Assembly: GCF_021648855.1 (NCBI RefSeq)
Contig: NZ_JAKJHX010000010.1
Coordinates: 5,001-69,000, forward strand
Reading direction: 5' to 3'
Source of the DNA: Tychonema litorale BBK16
GTDB taxonomy: Bacteria; Cyanobacteriota; Cyanobacteriia; Cyanobacteriales; Microcoleaceae
Length of the DNA: 64,000 nt
This document shows positions 1 to 9,226 of the stretch, piece by piece. Position 1 is the stretch's first letter; each line of letters begins with the position of its first letter. The translations under genes were made by a program, and so were the position numbers. The notes under the pieces were generated by a model, which did not search any database, was not told the origin of the DNA, and saw only the letters and a program-made list of their open reading frames with translations.

Positions 1-1898
1 CGTTTACTTTGGGAGAAGCAAAACAGAGAATCCTGCAAAAGTTTAAAGTGCGATCGCTCGAAGGTATGGGATGCGGACATCTTCCCCTCGGCGTTCGCGC
101 CGCCGGTGGCTTGTTGCAATATCTCGAAGAAACTCAAAAAGGAAATGCAGTTCCTTTGCAAATATTACACACTTATACGCTAACGGATTTTCTTACACTA
201 GACTACCAAACTCGTCGCAATCTAGAAATTACTCAAACTGTAAGAGATGGGGTTTTTCATGGTTCTTTACTGTGGGCTATAGACAAAACTAGCACTGCAA
301 TGGGAGGCCGAGCTTTAAGGCGCTGGGTGTTACAACCTTTGCTGAATATTAAAGGTATTTGTGCGCGACATGACACGATCCAAGAATTAGTAGAAAACAA
401 CCCTCTGCGCCAAGATTTACAGCAGTTATTGCGTCAGATTTACGACATTGAAAGACTCACTGGCCGTGCTGGTTCTGGAACAGCTAGCGCGCGAGATTTA
501 GTCGCTTTAGCTAATTCTTTGGAAAAATTGCCGGAGCTAGCGGTTGTCGCAGCCCAAGGTCGATCGCCGTATTTGAAAGCACTGCAAAATATACCACCAA
601 TTTTAGAAGAATTGGCAACTAAAATTCACGCTAATTTAGTTAACGAACCGCCGATTCATTTAAAAGAAGGAGGGCTAATTCGTTCTGGCATTAATCCCCT
701 ACTAGATGAAATGCGGCAAACTGCATCAGCAGACCTGGATTGGGTTAGAAATTTAGAAGCAAATGAAAGAAAACGCACCGGAATCTCTAATTTAAAAGTA
801 GCCTATAATAAAGCTTTCGGATATTATATTAGTATAAGTAAATCTAAAGTAGACCAAGTACCAAATGACTATACCCGCAAGCAAACTCTCACCAATGAAG
901 AACGCTATAGCACTGAGGAATTAAAAGAAAGAGAAGTGCGAATTCTGACAGCGCGAGAAGATTTAAATCAACTAGAATATGATATTTTTGCTCAAGTGCG
1001 CGCCGAAGTAGGAGAACACGCCGAAATTATTCGCAATGTTTCCCGCGCGGTGGCGGCGGCGGACGTTTTGTGCGGTTTTGCAGAAGTAGCTGTTTATCAG
1101 AATTACTGTCGTCCGAATATGGTTGAAAGTCGCGAAATTAAAATTATTGAAGGGTGTCATCCGGTGGTTGAAAAGTCTTTACCTCCGGGATTTTTTGTGC
1201 CGAATTCGGCTTTTTTGGGTCGGGAAGAATCGTTAAATCGACCCGATTTAATTATTTTAACGGGGCCGAATGCTAGTGGCAAAAGTTGTTATTTGCGGCA
1301 GGTGGGTTTGATTCAGTTGATGGCGCAAATGGGGAGTTTTGTGCCGGCGAAGGCTGCTACTTTGGGAATTTGCGATCGCATTTTTACCCGTGTCGGTGCG
1401 GTGGATGATTTGGCAACTGGTCAGTCCACATTTATGGTAGAAATGAATGAAACTGCAAATATTCTTAATCATGCAACGTCAAAATCATTGGTTTTGTTAG
1501 ATGAAATTGGGAGGGGAACGGCAACGTTTGACGGACTTTCGATTGCTTGGTCTGTGGCAGAATACTTAGCCAATGAGATTCGGGCGCGGACAATTTTTGC
1601 TACACATTATCACGAGTTGAATGAGTTAGCTTCTATTTTAAATAATGTGGCAAATTATCAGGTGACAGTGAAAGAATTGCCGGATCAAATCGTATTTTTG
1701 CATCAAGTTCAGCCTGGAGGTGCTGACAAGTCTTACGGAATTGAAGCGGGGAGATTAGCGGGTTTGCCAGCGTCGGTGATTGAGAGGGCGAGACAGGTGA
1801 TGAAGCAGATTGAGAAACATAGTAAAATTGCGATTGGACTGCGGAAAGGTGTTAAAAAAGACTGTGAGGGCGAACAATTGAATATTTTTGAGGATTAG
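1..1898 (+). CDS. mutS: DNA mismatch repair protein MutS (5' end outside window)
   Basis: This is the C-terminal ~630 residues of MutS, the homodimeric ATPase that recognises mismatches and small loops. The reading frame is open to the left edge, so the mismatch-reading N-terminal domain lies outside the window; the first in-frame TTG is not the real start. Visible parts are the end of the connector domain, the lever/clamp region and the ATPase. The Walker A is GPNASGKS (about nt 1264-1287), followed by a Walker [10 protein letters not shown] and the ABC-type signature around STFMVEMNE. The stop is followed by a 68-bp palindrome shared with the convergent GGDEF gene. Full-length cyanobacterial MutS is about 850-900 aa, so only the front third is missing. 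Confidence 0.97.
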   Translation, partial: FTLGEAKQRILQKFKVRSLEGMGCGHLPLGVRAAGGLLQYLEETQKGNAVPLQILHTYTLTDFLTLDYQTRRNLEITQTVRDGVFHGSLLWAIDKTSTAMGGRALRRWVLQPLLNIKGICARHDTIQELVENNPLRQDLQQLLRQIYDIERLTGRAGSGTASARDLVALANSLEKLPELAVVAAQGRSPYLKALQNIPPILEELATKIHANLVNEPPIHLKEGGLIRSGINPLLDEMRQTASADLDWVRNLEANERKRTGISNLKVAYNKAFGYYISISKSKVDQVPNDYTRKQTLTNEERYSTEELKEREVRILTAREDLNQLEYDIFAQVRAEVGEHAEIIRNVSRAVAAADVLCGFAEVAVYQNYCRPNMVESREIKIIEGCHPVVEKSLPPGFFVPNSAFLGREESLNRPDLIILTGPNASGKSCYLRQVGLIQLMAQMGSFVPAKAATLGICDRIFTRVGAVDDLATGQSTFMVEMNETANILNHATSKSLVLLDEIGRGTATFDGLSIAWSVAEYLANEIRARTIFATHYHELNELASILNNVANYQVTVKELPDQIVFLHQVQPGGADKSYGIEAGRLAGLPASVIERARQVMKQIEKHSKIAIGLRKGVKKDCEGEQLNIFED

Positions 1899-1906
1899 AT
1901 TTTTAA

Positions 1907-1974
1907 TTAGGGTTTGCTGAATAATCGATCGCAAACCAATAACAGGAGCGATCGATATATTCAGCAAGCCCTAA
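1907..1974. repeat. 68-bp near-perfect palindrome between convergent genes
   Basis: Two ~25-bp arms beginning TTAGGG(T/C)TTGCTGAAT face each other around a short A-rich loop. The arms end in CGATCG. The element carries the stop codon of the downstream minus-strand GGDEF gene. It may act as a bidirectional terminator. The terminal GGGCTTGCTGAATA motif recurs in part near 25598, which suggests a miniature transposon remnant. Confidence 0.7.
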
Positions 1975-4076
1975 CTAGAAAAAGTTGAAGGATTGAGATA
2001 AATTATCCGATCGCGTCCTTCTAGTTTAGCTTGATAAAGCGATCGATCCGCTTCCCCAATCAACCAGTCAATAGATAGTTCAGGATTAGGTACTGTAGTA
2101 GCGATTCCGATACTCATAGTTACACACTTATTTGCCTTGGAGAATGCGTGAGGAATTGCCTGAGCTTTCAAATCGCTGCGAATTGATTCAGCAACCCGCA
2201 TTGCGCCTTGAGCGTCAGTCTGGGACAAAATCACTGCAAATTCTTCGCCGCCATAGCGAGCAGATAAATCGCCTCCTCGCTGAGCATTTAGATTTAAAAT
2301 TTCAGCGACTTTTTTTAAACATTCATCTCCTCCTTGATGTCCGTAATGGTCGTTATAGAGTTTGAAAAAATCCAGATCCAACAAAATCAAAGATATTGGT
2401 TCTTGATTTCTAGCCATCCGCTGCCATTCCGAGTGTAATGTTTTGTCAAAACAGCGACGGTTAGCAATCTGAGTCAAACCGTCCACAGACGCGAGTCTTT
2501 GTAGGGCGCGGTTAGCAGCTTCTAACTCTAATTTAGTCTGTTCTAAAGCTACATTTTGCTGAACCAATTTTTTACTTTGCCGTTTTTCTTGTTCGTATAA
2601 ACTTCTGATTGAAGCTTCGGCTTCTTGCAATTCTTTTTCCGCATATTTGCGCTTAACAAACTGCCCCAATTGGGAACCAACAGCAGCCATCATCTGAAGC
2701 AAGTCTTCATCCGATGGTTGTTTGATCCGACAGAAAAAAGTCATTACTCCTACAATTTGACCGCTAGCGCGAATCGGGAAACCGAAGGCAGAACTCAGAC
2801 CTGCTTTGGCTGCTAAATGCGATCGCCTAAAATTGCCATCTTTAAGAATATCAGTAATCCACTGCGGATAACCAGTGTTCCAAACCACTCCCGGCAAACC
2901 CTCACCAGGCTCAAGAATAATCTGCTGGCAATTTTCCACAAACTGGCCAACTTCATTCCCTCGCCACCAAACTCCCACTCGCATCATAAAAGGAACTTCT
3001 TCCACAGGAGTATCTGGAGTCGCGAACAAAAATCGGACTTTTCCGCGCTGATTATCTGCATCAAATTTAGCCTCTTTTTCATCCACAGGTGTCCAAAGTT
3101 CACCAAGATCCCACCCCAAACTTTCACAGATAGCTTGCAAAATTTTCGGAGTTGCGCTCTCTAAAGAACCAGATTCTGACATGATGTGAGCTACGGCATA
3201 CTGTGCGGCTTGACGCTTTTTTATCCGCTGTTGCTCGGTAATATCTCTGCCAATATAGACAAAATCTTGTAGGGTTTCAGTTTCTAAGTGCTTGCTTTCT
3301 ATGCTTGTCTTGATAGTAGAGCAGGAAAAAGCGACAGTCAAATTTAAACCTTTTTTAGTATGGCAAATTACTTTTACTTGATGCCATGATTCGTTTTTGA
3401 GTTCCGTAGGTAACTGGCTGACTTGACGCAGTAAGTCTTCGTTAGGGGTAATCATGGAAATTGGTTTACCGATTAATTCTAATTCGGTGTATCCAAATAA
3501 TATTTGGGTGGATTTATTTACTTTTTTGATTTTCCCAGATGCCGTTGTCACTAATAAGATATCATTGATTGAATTCAGAATCTCCTCAATGTAATCGCGA
3601 GATGTAGATAGAGTATTGACTTTGATGCTGTTTTCATTTACTGATTGAACCATGCTTTGCTGAAGATTGGTACTATCTGTTACGTCTTCACAGAAAATAA
3701 TTAAACTCTCAGGTTTTAATTGACCTTTACAGCCAAAAACATATAAATCCAGATACAAATAAGATCCATCATTTAAAACTCTTGTGATTGATTTTAATTG
3801 GAAATTCGGCTGTTTTTCTTCAAGGATATCATCTAGGATTTCTTCTATTCCGATTAGTTCGGGAAAACTATCGCGCACATCTTTTCCTTTTTCGACCCCA
3901 TCACAAATATCAGCGAAATCTTGAACGTTCAAAGATGTTTCTTGAATTTTCAGTTCTCTATCGACTTCGAGGTATTCAATTCGACGCAAGGATAATAGTT
4001 TGTCGAGAATATTATTAATACTTCTAGAGTGAATATGTAAACTTAATTTTGGGAGCATTTCGTTACGGTAGAACAT
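1971..4076 (-). CDS. PAS-PAS-GAF-GGDEF diguanylate cyclase
   Basis: A soluble sensor predicted to make cyclic di-GMP. In order there are a PAS-like domain (~25-140), a second PAS (~165-285, with N..ILFGYTELELIG), a GAF domain (~290-475), a Q/E-rich coiled coil (~480-535) and a C-terminal GGDEF domain (~540-700). The active site reads RYGGEEF, an active A-site variant. An RxxD (RGGD) lies five residues before it, which is the allosteric product-inhibition I-site. There is no EAL domain and no transmembrane segment, so a cytosolic signal is expected. The ATG at 4076 is preferred over an upstream TTG. The gene is convergent with mutS. No neighbour indicates the downstream target. Confidence 0.93.
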   Translation of the reverse strand: MFYRNEMLPKLSLHIHSRSINNILDKLLSLRRIEYLEVDRELKIQETSLNVQDFADICDGVEKGKDVRDSFPELIGIEEILDDILEEKQPNFQLKSITRVLNDGSYLYLDLYVFGCKGQLKPESLIIFCEDVTDSTNLQQSMVQSVNENSIKVNTLSTSRDYIEEILNSINDILLVTTASGKIKKVNKSTQILFGYTELELIGKPISMITPNEDLLRQVSQLPTELKNESWHQVKVICHTKKGLNLTVAFSCSTIKTSIESKHLETETLQDFVYIGRDITEQQRIKKRQAAQYAVAHIMSESGSLESATPKILQAICESLGWDLGELWTPVDEKEAKFDADNQRGKVRFLFATPDTPVEEVPFMMRVGVWWRGNEVGQFVENCQQIILEPGEGLPGVVWNTGYPQWITDILKDGNFRRSHLAAKAGLSSAFGFPIRASGQIVGVMTFFCRIKQPSDEDLLQMMAAVGSQLGQFVKRKYAEKELQEAEASIRSLYEQEKRQSKKLVQQNVALEQTKLELEAANRALQRLASVDGLTQIANRRCFDKTLHSEWQRMARNQEPISLILLDLDFFKLYNDHYGHQGGDECLKKVAEILNLNAQRGGDLSARYGGEEFAVILSQTDAQGAMRVAESIRSDLKAQAIPHAFSKANKCVTMSIGIATTVPNPELSIDWLIGEADRSLYQAKLEGRDRIIYLNPSTFSS

Positions 4077-4450
4077 CAATTTAAAATGTTAGTCGGTGCC
4101 GAAACATCAGGACACGGCAGTGCCGTGTCCCTACAGTTAATCAGGGTAGGGACACGGCACTGCCGTGTCCTCTATTGAGAGGAGTCTGGATTAAGGCTAG
4201 ATTTATTCATGAAATATAGCGGTTGGCACTATTTCTGCAACACGTTTTAATTGTAGATTCCCTGATATTGATGGCAACCGCTATAGTTGAGGGTGACGAG
4301 GTATTGATTGAAATGTTTCATTGAGTAGACATTACCTTTATAAAGGGTAACTGTTTGGGGTATTTATGTCAAGTTTTGTGGAGGCTCTGATATCTGTATA
4401 ATGATACAATCTTAAATAATTTGTATAAAATATTAAACATATTCTACTAA
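4077..4450. repeat. Intergenic region with palindromic repeats and a small MITE-like element
   Basis: No gene is seen. Two copies of the dispersed GACACGGCAGTGCCGTGTCC palindrome lie at 4111-4134 and 4145-4172. At 4215-4285 a 71-bp unit starts with TATAGCGGTTG and ends with CAACCGCTATA, a terminal inverted repeat typical of cyanobacterial miniature transposons. The AT-rich stretch 4380-4445 is the likely promoter zone of the following HAD gene. Confidence 0.65.
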
Positions 4451-5140
4451 ATGCTGAGACTGATTACAGACTTTGATGGTCCAATAATGGATGTGTCCGA
4501 TCGCTATTATCGAGTTTATCAGCAATGTCTTGCGGAGACTCAAGGTTCTGACAAACAGGTGCGGGAACTCCCGAAAGCAGAGTTTTGGGACATGAAGCGG
4601 GCGCGGGTTCCCGAAACCGAAATCGGCATTCTCTCAGGATTGGACGCTACCCAAGCTGGTGAATTTGCCCAAAAACGCCGTCAAACTGTTCATACCTTCC
4701 CCTATCTGAAGTACGATCGACTAGCCCCTGGAGGGGTGGAAACGCTAGAAAAGGTACAACGGGCTGGAGTAGATTTAGTAGTGATGACGATGCGTCGCGT
4801 CAGGGAACTGGACGAGGCTTTCAACCGCTGCAATTTAGGGAGATTTTTCCCAGAAGACCGCCGTTATTGTCTCCCCAACGATTATGTTAAAACCGGGGAT
4901 GTGAAAGATAAGCCGTTGCTGATGGCAAAAGCTCTCGCCGAACTGCCGCAGGCTTCTGATATTTGGATGGTTGGTGATACGGAGGCAGACATCGTAGCAG
5001 CTAAGACTCACGGTGTCAAGGTTATTGGTGTTTTGTGCGGGATTCGCGATCGATCGCAATTAGAAAGTCAACAACCAGATTTAATTGCCAACAATTTGGG
5101 CGAAGCAGTTGAGATGATTTTTGATCGATCGCCCCGATAA
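4451..5140 (+). CDS. HAD-superfamily hydrolase (phosphatase-like)
   Basis: 229 aa. It has the HAD nucleophile motif near the N-terminus (TDFDG, D7 and D9), an alpha-helical cap, a motif II candidate in VVMTMRR, and the C-terminal motif IV GDTEADIVAAKTHG that binds Mg2+. This is the architecture of phosphoglycolate-phosphatase-like HADs, but the substrate cannot be read from sequence. It is a lone gene with an AT-rich upstream region and is convergent with the CPP1-like gene. A stem-loop follows the stop. Confidence 0.88.
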   Translation: MLRLITDFDGPIMDVSDRYYRVYQQCLAETQGSDKQVRELPKAEFWDMKRARVPETEIGILSGLDATQAGEFAQKRRQTVHTFPYLKYDRLAPGGVETLEKVQRAGVDLVVMTMRRVRELDEAFNRCNLGRFFPEDRRYCLPNDYVKTGDVKDKPLLMAKALAELPQASDIWMVGDTEADIVAAKTHGVKVIGVLCGIRDRSQLESQQPDLIANNLGEAVEMIFDRSPR

Positions 5141-5143
5141 ATC

Positions 5144-5172
5144 AGTGAACAGTCAACAGTGAACTGTTCACT
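5144..5172. terminator. Stem-loop between convergent HAD and CPP1-like genes
   Basis: AGTGAACAGT at 5144-5153 pairs with ACTGTTCACT at 5163-5172. The hairpin lies between two convergent stops and is followed by a short A-rich run, so it may terminate transcription from either side. Confidence 0.5.
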
Positions 5173-5199
5173 AAAAAGATCAACTTAATGACTGTTAAA

Positions 5200-5811
5200 C
5201 TATCGTAAAAAACTGCTGACTAGCCACAGAGTTAAAAACGTAAACAAAGCAATAAATTTCTCTGTTGTGATGAATGCGGGATTAACCGCAGAGGTTAAAA
5301 GACCTCCCAGCAACAAGCCGATAACTAGGGCTAGCATAGTGATCAGCACAGCCCGACCAAATTTTTGTTCCTTGCGATTCAGAAAATAAAGACAACAGCC
5401 GACCCCTAGAGCTAGAGTCAACTGTAGTAGAGAATTATTAGCTGATGGATAAATACTCAGCCCACCCAATCCTGCATAAATTCCAGCCGGCCACAGAATA
5501 TCTGATCGACTAGGAGTATCGATGAGCCGTTGCAGCCAAGCAGGACTACCAGACGGAGGAGACGGAGTAAAGCTGGTCGGTGGAGGACTCAACCGCTCAG
5601 GAAAGCGGATGCGTTCGGGTACTTTAATTTTACCCTCCTGTCGTTGTCGCAAACGATCCATGAGGATCGCGTCGTAAGCAGCTTCGATCGATTCCAAACG
5701 TTTTTGATCGTCGCTGTAATGTTCAGCTAGACGAGTGCGGGCTTCTTGCACTTCATCAAAAGAAGCATTTTCATCGACCTCAAGCAGTTGATAGGGAGTT
5801 GGATCACTCAT
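5200..5811 (-). CDS. CPP1-like membrane protein with degenerate J domain (DUF3353)
   Basis: 203 aa. The first ~70 residues resemble a J domain (MSDPTPYQLLEVDENASFDE) but lack the HPD tripeptide needed to stimulate Hsp70. A proline-rich linker (PPPTSFTPSPPSGSP) follows, then about four transmembrane helices in the C-terminal half. This is the layout of the plant/cyanobacterial CPP1/DUF3353 family. In plants CPP1 acts as a holdase for protochlorophyllide oxidoreductase; whether that applies here is inference. It starts with ATG and is transcribed convergently to the HAD gene. Confidence 0.85.
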   Translation of the reverse strand: MSDPTPYQLLEVDENASFDEVQEARTRLAEHYSDDQKRLESIEAAYDAILMDRLRQRQEGKIKVPERIRFPERLSPPPTSFTPSPPSGSPAWLQRLIDTPSRSDILWPAGIYAGLGGLSIYPSANNSLLQLTLALGVGCCLYFLNRKEQKFGRAVLITMLALVIGLLLGGLLTSAVNPAFITTEKFIALFTFLTLWLVSSFLR

Positions 5812-5914
5812 TTTAATAACCCGCTGGAGACTCTAATTATATAGTGCAATCTTAACAAGAGGAAAGCGGGGCGGGGGCTTTGCCGCTTTCGCAAAAAGCT
5901 TAGTTGCTAGTTTT

Positions 5915-5941
5915 TAGGGACACGGCACTGCCGTGTCCCTA
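5915..5941. repeat. Dispersed palindrome (GGGACACGGCACTGCCGTGTCCC type)
   Basis: One perfect copy of the family seen also at 4111-4172, 9088-9196, 43502-43612 and 58210-58276. It lies just past the stop of pgeF and could form a stable hairpin in the transcript. Confidence 0.8.
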
Positions 5942-5971
5942 CTTACCTGGAATCTACTGTAAAATCTACCT

Positions 5972-6856
5972 TCAGGAGGAAGTTGTCGCGCCGCGACTGA
6001 CAATTCCAGACCACTGAACTTTTTTAAGTGGATCGCGGCGGTAGGAAAAAAAGCGATCTGAGTCAGAATAAGTACAGTGAGGAGCGATCGCCACTTGAGA
6101 AGAATTAATTCCCAACTGTTGCAATTGCAGAGCATTGCAGCGCCGAACATCCAAACGTACTTTTCCCGGTGCTGGATCGGCGAACACAGGCGTTTCGGGA
6201 AGTTGGTGCAAAAACTTTAGAATGCTGTCGGCTGTCGCACTAACCGCACTCTTGGGAACAATAGTAGCTCCCAGTTTCGCTGCTACTTCCACAGATACCT
6301 GGTAAACCTGTCCAGCGATGGCCGGCCCCATAGCAATCCTCAGATTTTCTAGTTGACTGCCAAGAGCTACAAGTTGATCTATCGCCTCTGGTAATATCTT
6401 AGCAGCAGTCCCGCGCCAACCTGCGTGCACTGCGGCAACGAGTCCCGTGCGATCGTCAGCAATCAACACAGGTACACAATCCGCCGTACAAACCCAAATC
6501 GCCTCAAACGGACGCTCCCCAACCAAACCATCAGCCTCAGAAAAGATTTCAGCAACAGTTTCCGACCCTTGAGAACCAGCCGAAACCGGAGAAATCTCAC
6601 CAGTCTTGAGTACCAAATTGCCATGTACCTGCTTGACCCGATAAACTGGCGCTCCGGGCGAAAGAACTTCCACTAAGTCGATCGGGCCGCGGGGCGAAAA
6701 CTGAGCTGTAAAAAAACCGTGAGACCAAGGTGCAAGCAAGCTACAAGTCAGATAGGGTAAACCTTCCCAAGTCTGCCACTCCCAAGTAACACCGTGAGGT
6801 TCTCCAACGCATTCAGAGTCCCGAAAAATTTTCAAGCGATCGCCAGCTAAACTCAT
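5972..6856 (-). CDS. pgeF: Peptidoglycan editing factor PgeF / YfiH (laccase-domain) family
   Basis: 294 aa from the ATG at 6856, which is preceded by a good Shine-Dalgarno GGAAGGA; a TTG six codons upstream is less likely. The family hallmarks are present: the metal-binding Cys/His sites in VCTADCVPVLIAD and VAAVHAGWRGT, and the C-terminal APHCTYSD. In other bacteria PgeF is a purine-nucleoside/peptidoglycan-precursor quality-control enzyme, often mislabelled polyphenol oxidase. It acts in the cytoplasm. It is a single gene with a repeat palindrome downstream. Confidence 0.92.
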   Translation of the reverse strand: MSLAGDRLKIFRDSECVGEPHGVTWEWQTWEGLPYLTCSLLAPWSHGFFTAQFSPRGPIDLVEVLSPGAPVYRVKQVHGNLVLKTGEISPVSAGSQGSETVAEIFSEADGLVGERPFEAIWVCTADCVPVLIADDRTGLVAAVHAGWRGTAAKILPEAIDQLVALGSQLENLRIAMGPAIAGQVYQVSVEVAAKLGATIVPKSAVSATADSILKFLHQLPETPVFADPAPGKVRLDVRRCNALQLQQLGINSSQVAIAPHCTYSDSDRFFSYRRDPLKKVQWSGIVSRGATTSS

Positions 6857-6967
6857 AAAATCCCATCCTTCCAAAAGCGAGTCATTGATGTTGTATCAAT
6901 AATTAATAATTTTGCCAATTAAGCCGAGTAAATTGAATCGCCCAGCCAGGTTTGACCCAGAAACTGG

Positions 6968-7297
6968 GATACAAGCCCCGTTCTTCTAGGACGGCTTTAT
7001 GTCATAATTTGATTGGTTGAAATGCCCACCTAAGATTGCAGCGATATATACTCGTTTTGAGTTGAAACCGAGACTGATCCAGTAATAGGGAAAGACTGAA
7101 GGGCAATGGTTAAATCCAACCTGGAAGCAAAATAAAAAGTATTGTTAATGTTTTTCAAACAAAACGATACACATAGTCGGGATAGGGCATTGCCACGACT
7201 TAAAATGAACAGGTCGACTAAGTAAAACTACTTCGGTAGTATTGGTCTATGAAGTGTTAAGAATCCCCGTACCTTAAGGTCGGGGAGTATGTCAAAA
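6968..7297 (+). mobile_element. Decayed IS200/IS605-type remnant with TnpB omega-RNA-like 3' hairpins
   Basis: No transposase or TnpB frame survives. The left part has a hairpin GCCCCGT..ACGGC at 6975-6995 followed by TTATGTCATAAT. The right part has an ACTACTTCGGTAGT stem with a UUCG tetraloop (7227-7240), then a CCCCG..CGGGG hairpin (7265-7285) followed by GTATGTCAA. The order of UUCG hairpin, GAATCCCCG stem and GTATGTCAA resembles the right end of cyanobacterial IS605-like elements, where it also forms the 3' scaffold of the TnpB guide RNA. The two ends share a similar CCCCGT-hairpin-TATGTCA pattern, so two solo right ends are an alternative. It also fills the 497-bp gap upstream of the M23 gene. 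Confidence 0.55.
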
Positions 7298-7353
7298 TAA
7301 ATTCGAGCCTAACTTCGAGTTCCTTGGACCCATGTTGAGTTGGGAAAAAAATC

Positions 7354-9063
7354 GTGAAACCAGTTTCAGACAAGCATTGGACAACCCCCGTGAACACCAA
7401 AGAGCAAAATAAGAAGCCTACAGGCGCACAGAATCTGAAGCGTCTCTTGTCCGATCGCTCCCTGCTGGTGGGACTAGGTTGCCTTGCCAGTTTGGGGCTA
7501 CTAAGCAAAGGCGTAGTTTGGGCACAAACCGAAATTCCAACCGCAGAACAAGCTGCCCCCGGCGCAGCAGACCTTCAACCCTTATTTGAAGCTCCTCTCC
7601 CGGTACAATCGGCTCCAATCGCAGAAAGCGATCCAACCGTAGATATGGCGCGGGAGCCTCGCTACCAGGAACCAGCTTACGAAGCAGAATATGCCCAACC
7701 CCCAGCCGCACCTGCGACCCCAAACTATTATCTCCCAGAACCCGCACTGATTCCGCTACCGGAGTCCACTGCTCAGGAGCCGGCACCTCCTTTTGAGGCA
7801 CCAGTTAACCCCGCCAATGCTTACAACGATCGCTCAAACTACAATAGCTATGAACCGCCAACGATTGTAGAATTTGCAGAGCGATCGAGAGGCTGTGAAC
7901 AAAGCGGTGCTTGTGCGCCTTCGGCAATTTCTGAGGCAGCCACAGCAGATGCTGGGCCGACAAACAACAGCAACCCCAATCCCATCGCTCGTGACTCCTA
8001 TGTTGCCGCCCCTCCATCTGGGAATGTTCCAAGGAATGTTGCAGGCAATAGTGGTGACAAGGCTACCGCTACACTCGGTCAAGCCATTCAAAAAATAGGC
8101 GGTCAGGTTTGGGGTGTTGGCACTAGACAGCCAAAATCTGTTGACGGACAAGTGGCTGATTCGGCTAATCCAGCCTATTCCGCTAACTCAGGCGAATCGA
8201 CAGAGGCCGGATATTATGCTAACGCTGTATCTTCTGGATATTCTGGGCGAGACTCAAGTCCAGGATCTAGCATAGGACTCGGCCCCATTGAAGTCGGCCC
8301 GATTAGTGTCAGCAGCGGTAGCAATACAGGTTTTGCTTATTACAATCTCACCCCACGTCCAGCAGGTAAGCCCGGAAATGGAAATACCAGTCTGCTGTTT
8401 CCACTATCCATTGCTGCGGCAATTACTTCGCCGTTTGGGTGGCGGACTCATCCAGTTATGGGTCACGGTAGGTTTCACACTGGGACTGACTTGGGAGGGG
8501 AGATGGGAACACCTGTGCTGGCTGCTTATGCGGGTCAAGTCGCGATCGCCGATTGGTTAGGTGGCTATGGTTTGACAGTGGTGCTCAATCACAAGAAAAA
8601 CTCTCAGGAAACTCTCTACGGACACCTTTCGGAACTGTTTGTGAAGCCTGGAGAGTGGGTGAAACAAGGAGATGCCATCGGCCGCGTCGGTAGTACGGGA
8701 ATGTCTACCGGCCCTCACCTCCACTTCGAGATCCGGCAAATGACGGCTCAGGGTTGGGTGGCGATCGATCCGGGTTCTCAGCTAGAATTTGCCCTAGCCA
8801 GAATGATCGGCACTTTGGAAACTGCTAAATTACCACCAAAAATGCCAGACATTCTGCCAGCAAAAGACCTGAAGGGATTCAAAGATTTGGAAAATAATCT
8901 GCCCCAACTCCCACCTCTACCAGTGGGAATGGACATCGAAGTCCACAATATCCAACCACCATTTCCTGAATTACTGAAAGCTGATGTTGTGGCGGCTCAA
9001 CTGAAAAAATCGCCAGTATCATCACCAAAAATTGAGAAAACTCAGAAGCAAGCTAGCAGATAA
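7354..9063 (+). CDS. LytM/M23 family metallopeptidase (murein hydrolase)
   Basis: 569 aa from a GTG with GGGA eight bases before it. A cationic N-terminus is followed by a hydrophobic segment (SLLVGLGCLASLGLL, ~35-55), so it is exported or membrane anchored. A long low-complexity Pro/Ala/Asn/Ser-rich stretch (~60-320) leads to a C-terminal LytM domain (~350-470). That domain has Zn ligands in FHTGTDLGG and GPHLHFE. M23 enzymes cleave peptidoglycan cross-bridges in the periplasm; the intact His/Asp/HxH set argues for activity rather than an EnvC/NlpD-like activator. The gene follows a decayed IS605-like element that now forms its upstream region. Confidence 0.9.
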   Translation: MKPVSDKHWTTPVNTKEQNKKPTGAQNLKRLLSDRSLLVGLGCLASLGLLSKGVVWAQTEIPTAEQAAPGAADLQPLFEAPLPVQSAPIAESDPTVDMAREPRYQEPAYEAEYAQPPAAPATPNYYLPEPALIPLPESTAQEPAPPFEAPVNPANAYNDRSNYNSYEPPTIVEFAERSRGCEQSGACAPSAISEAATADAGPTNNSNPNPIARDSYVAAPPSGNVPRNVAGNSGDKATATLGQAIQKIGGQVWGVGTRQPKSVDGQVADSANPAYSANSGESTEAGYYANAVSSGYSGRDSSPGSSIGLGPIEVGPISVSSGSNTGFAYYNLTPRPAGKPGNGNTSLLFPLSIAAAITSPFGWRTHPVMGHGRFHTGTDLGGEMGTPVLAAYAGQVAIADWLGGYGLTVVLNHKKNSQETLYGHLSELFVKPGEWVKQGDAIGRVGSTGMSTGPHLHFEIRQMTAQGWVAIDPGSQLEFALARMIGTLETAKLPPKMPDILPAKDLKGFKDLENNLPQLPPLPVGMDIEVHNIQPPFPELLKADVVAAQLKKSPVSSPKIEKTQKQASR

Positions 9064-9085
9064 ACATTGGGAAAATTAGCAATTG

Positions 9086-9197
9086 AGGACACGGCAGTGC
9101 CGTTTCCCTACCCAAAATAATTGGGAAATAATTTGGACACGGCAGTGCCGTTTCCCTACCCGATTAATTGTAGGGACACGGCACTGTCGTTTCCTGA
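9086..9197. repeat. Three copies of the GACACGGCAGTGCCGTTTCC palindrome
   Basis: Copies at about 9088-9110, 9133-9160 and 9172-9196 lie between the M23 gene and the alpha/beta hydrolase. The third is inverted relative to the first two. They belong to the dispersed repeat family of this window. Confidence 0.75.
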
Positions 9198-9226
9198 TTA
9201 TGGGTAATTTGACTTATTATTAAGAA

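Noticed and set aside
7418..8151. Long antisense ORFs in the M23 gene
   Set aside because: They oppose a clear metallopeptidase with low-complexity GC-rich codons and have no recognisable domains.
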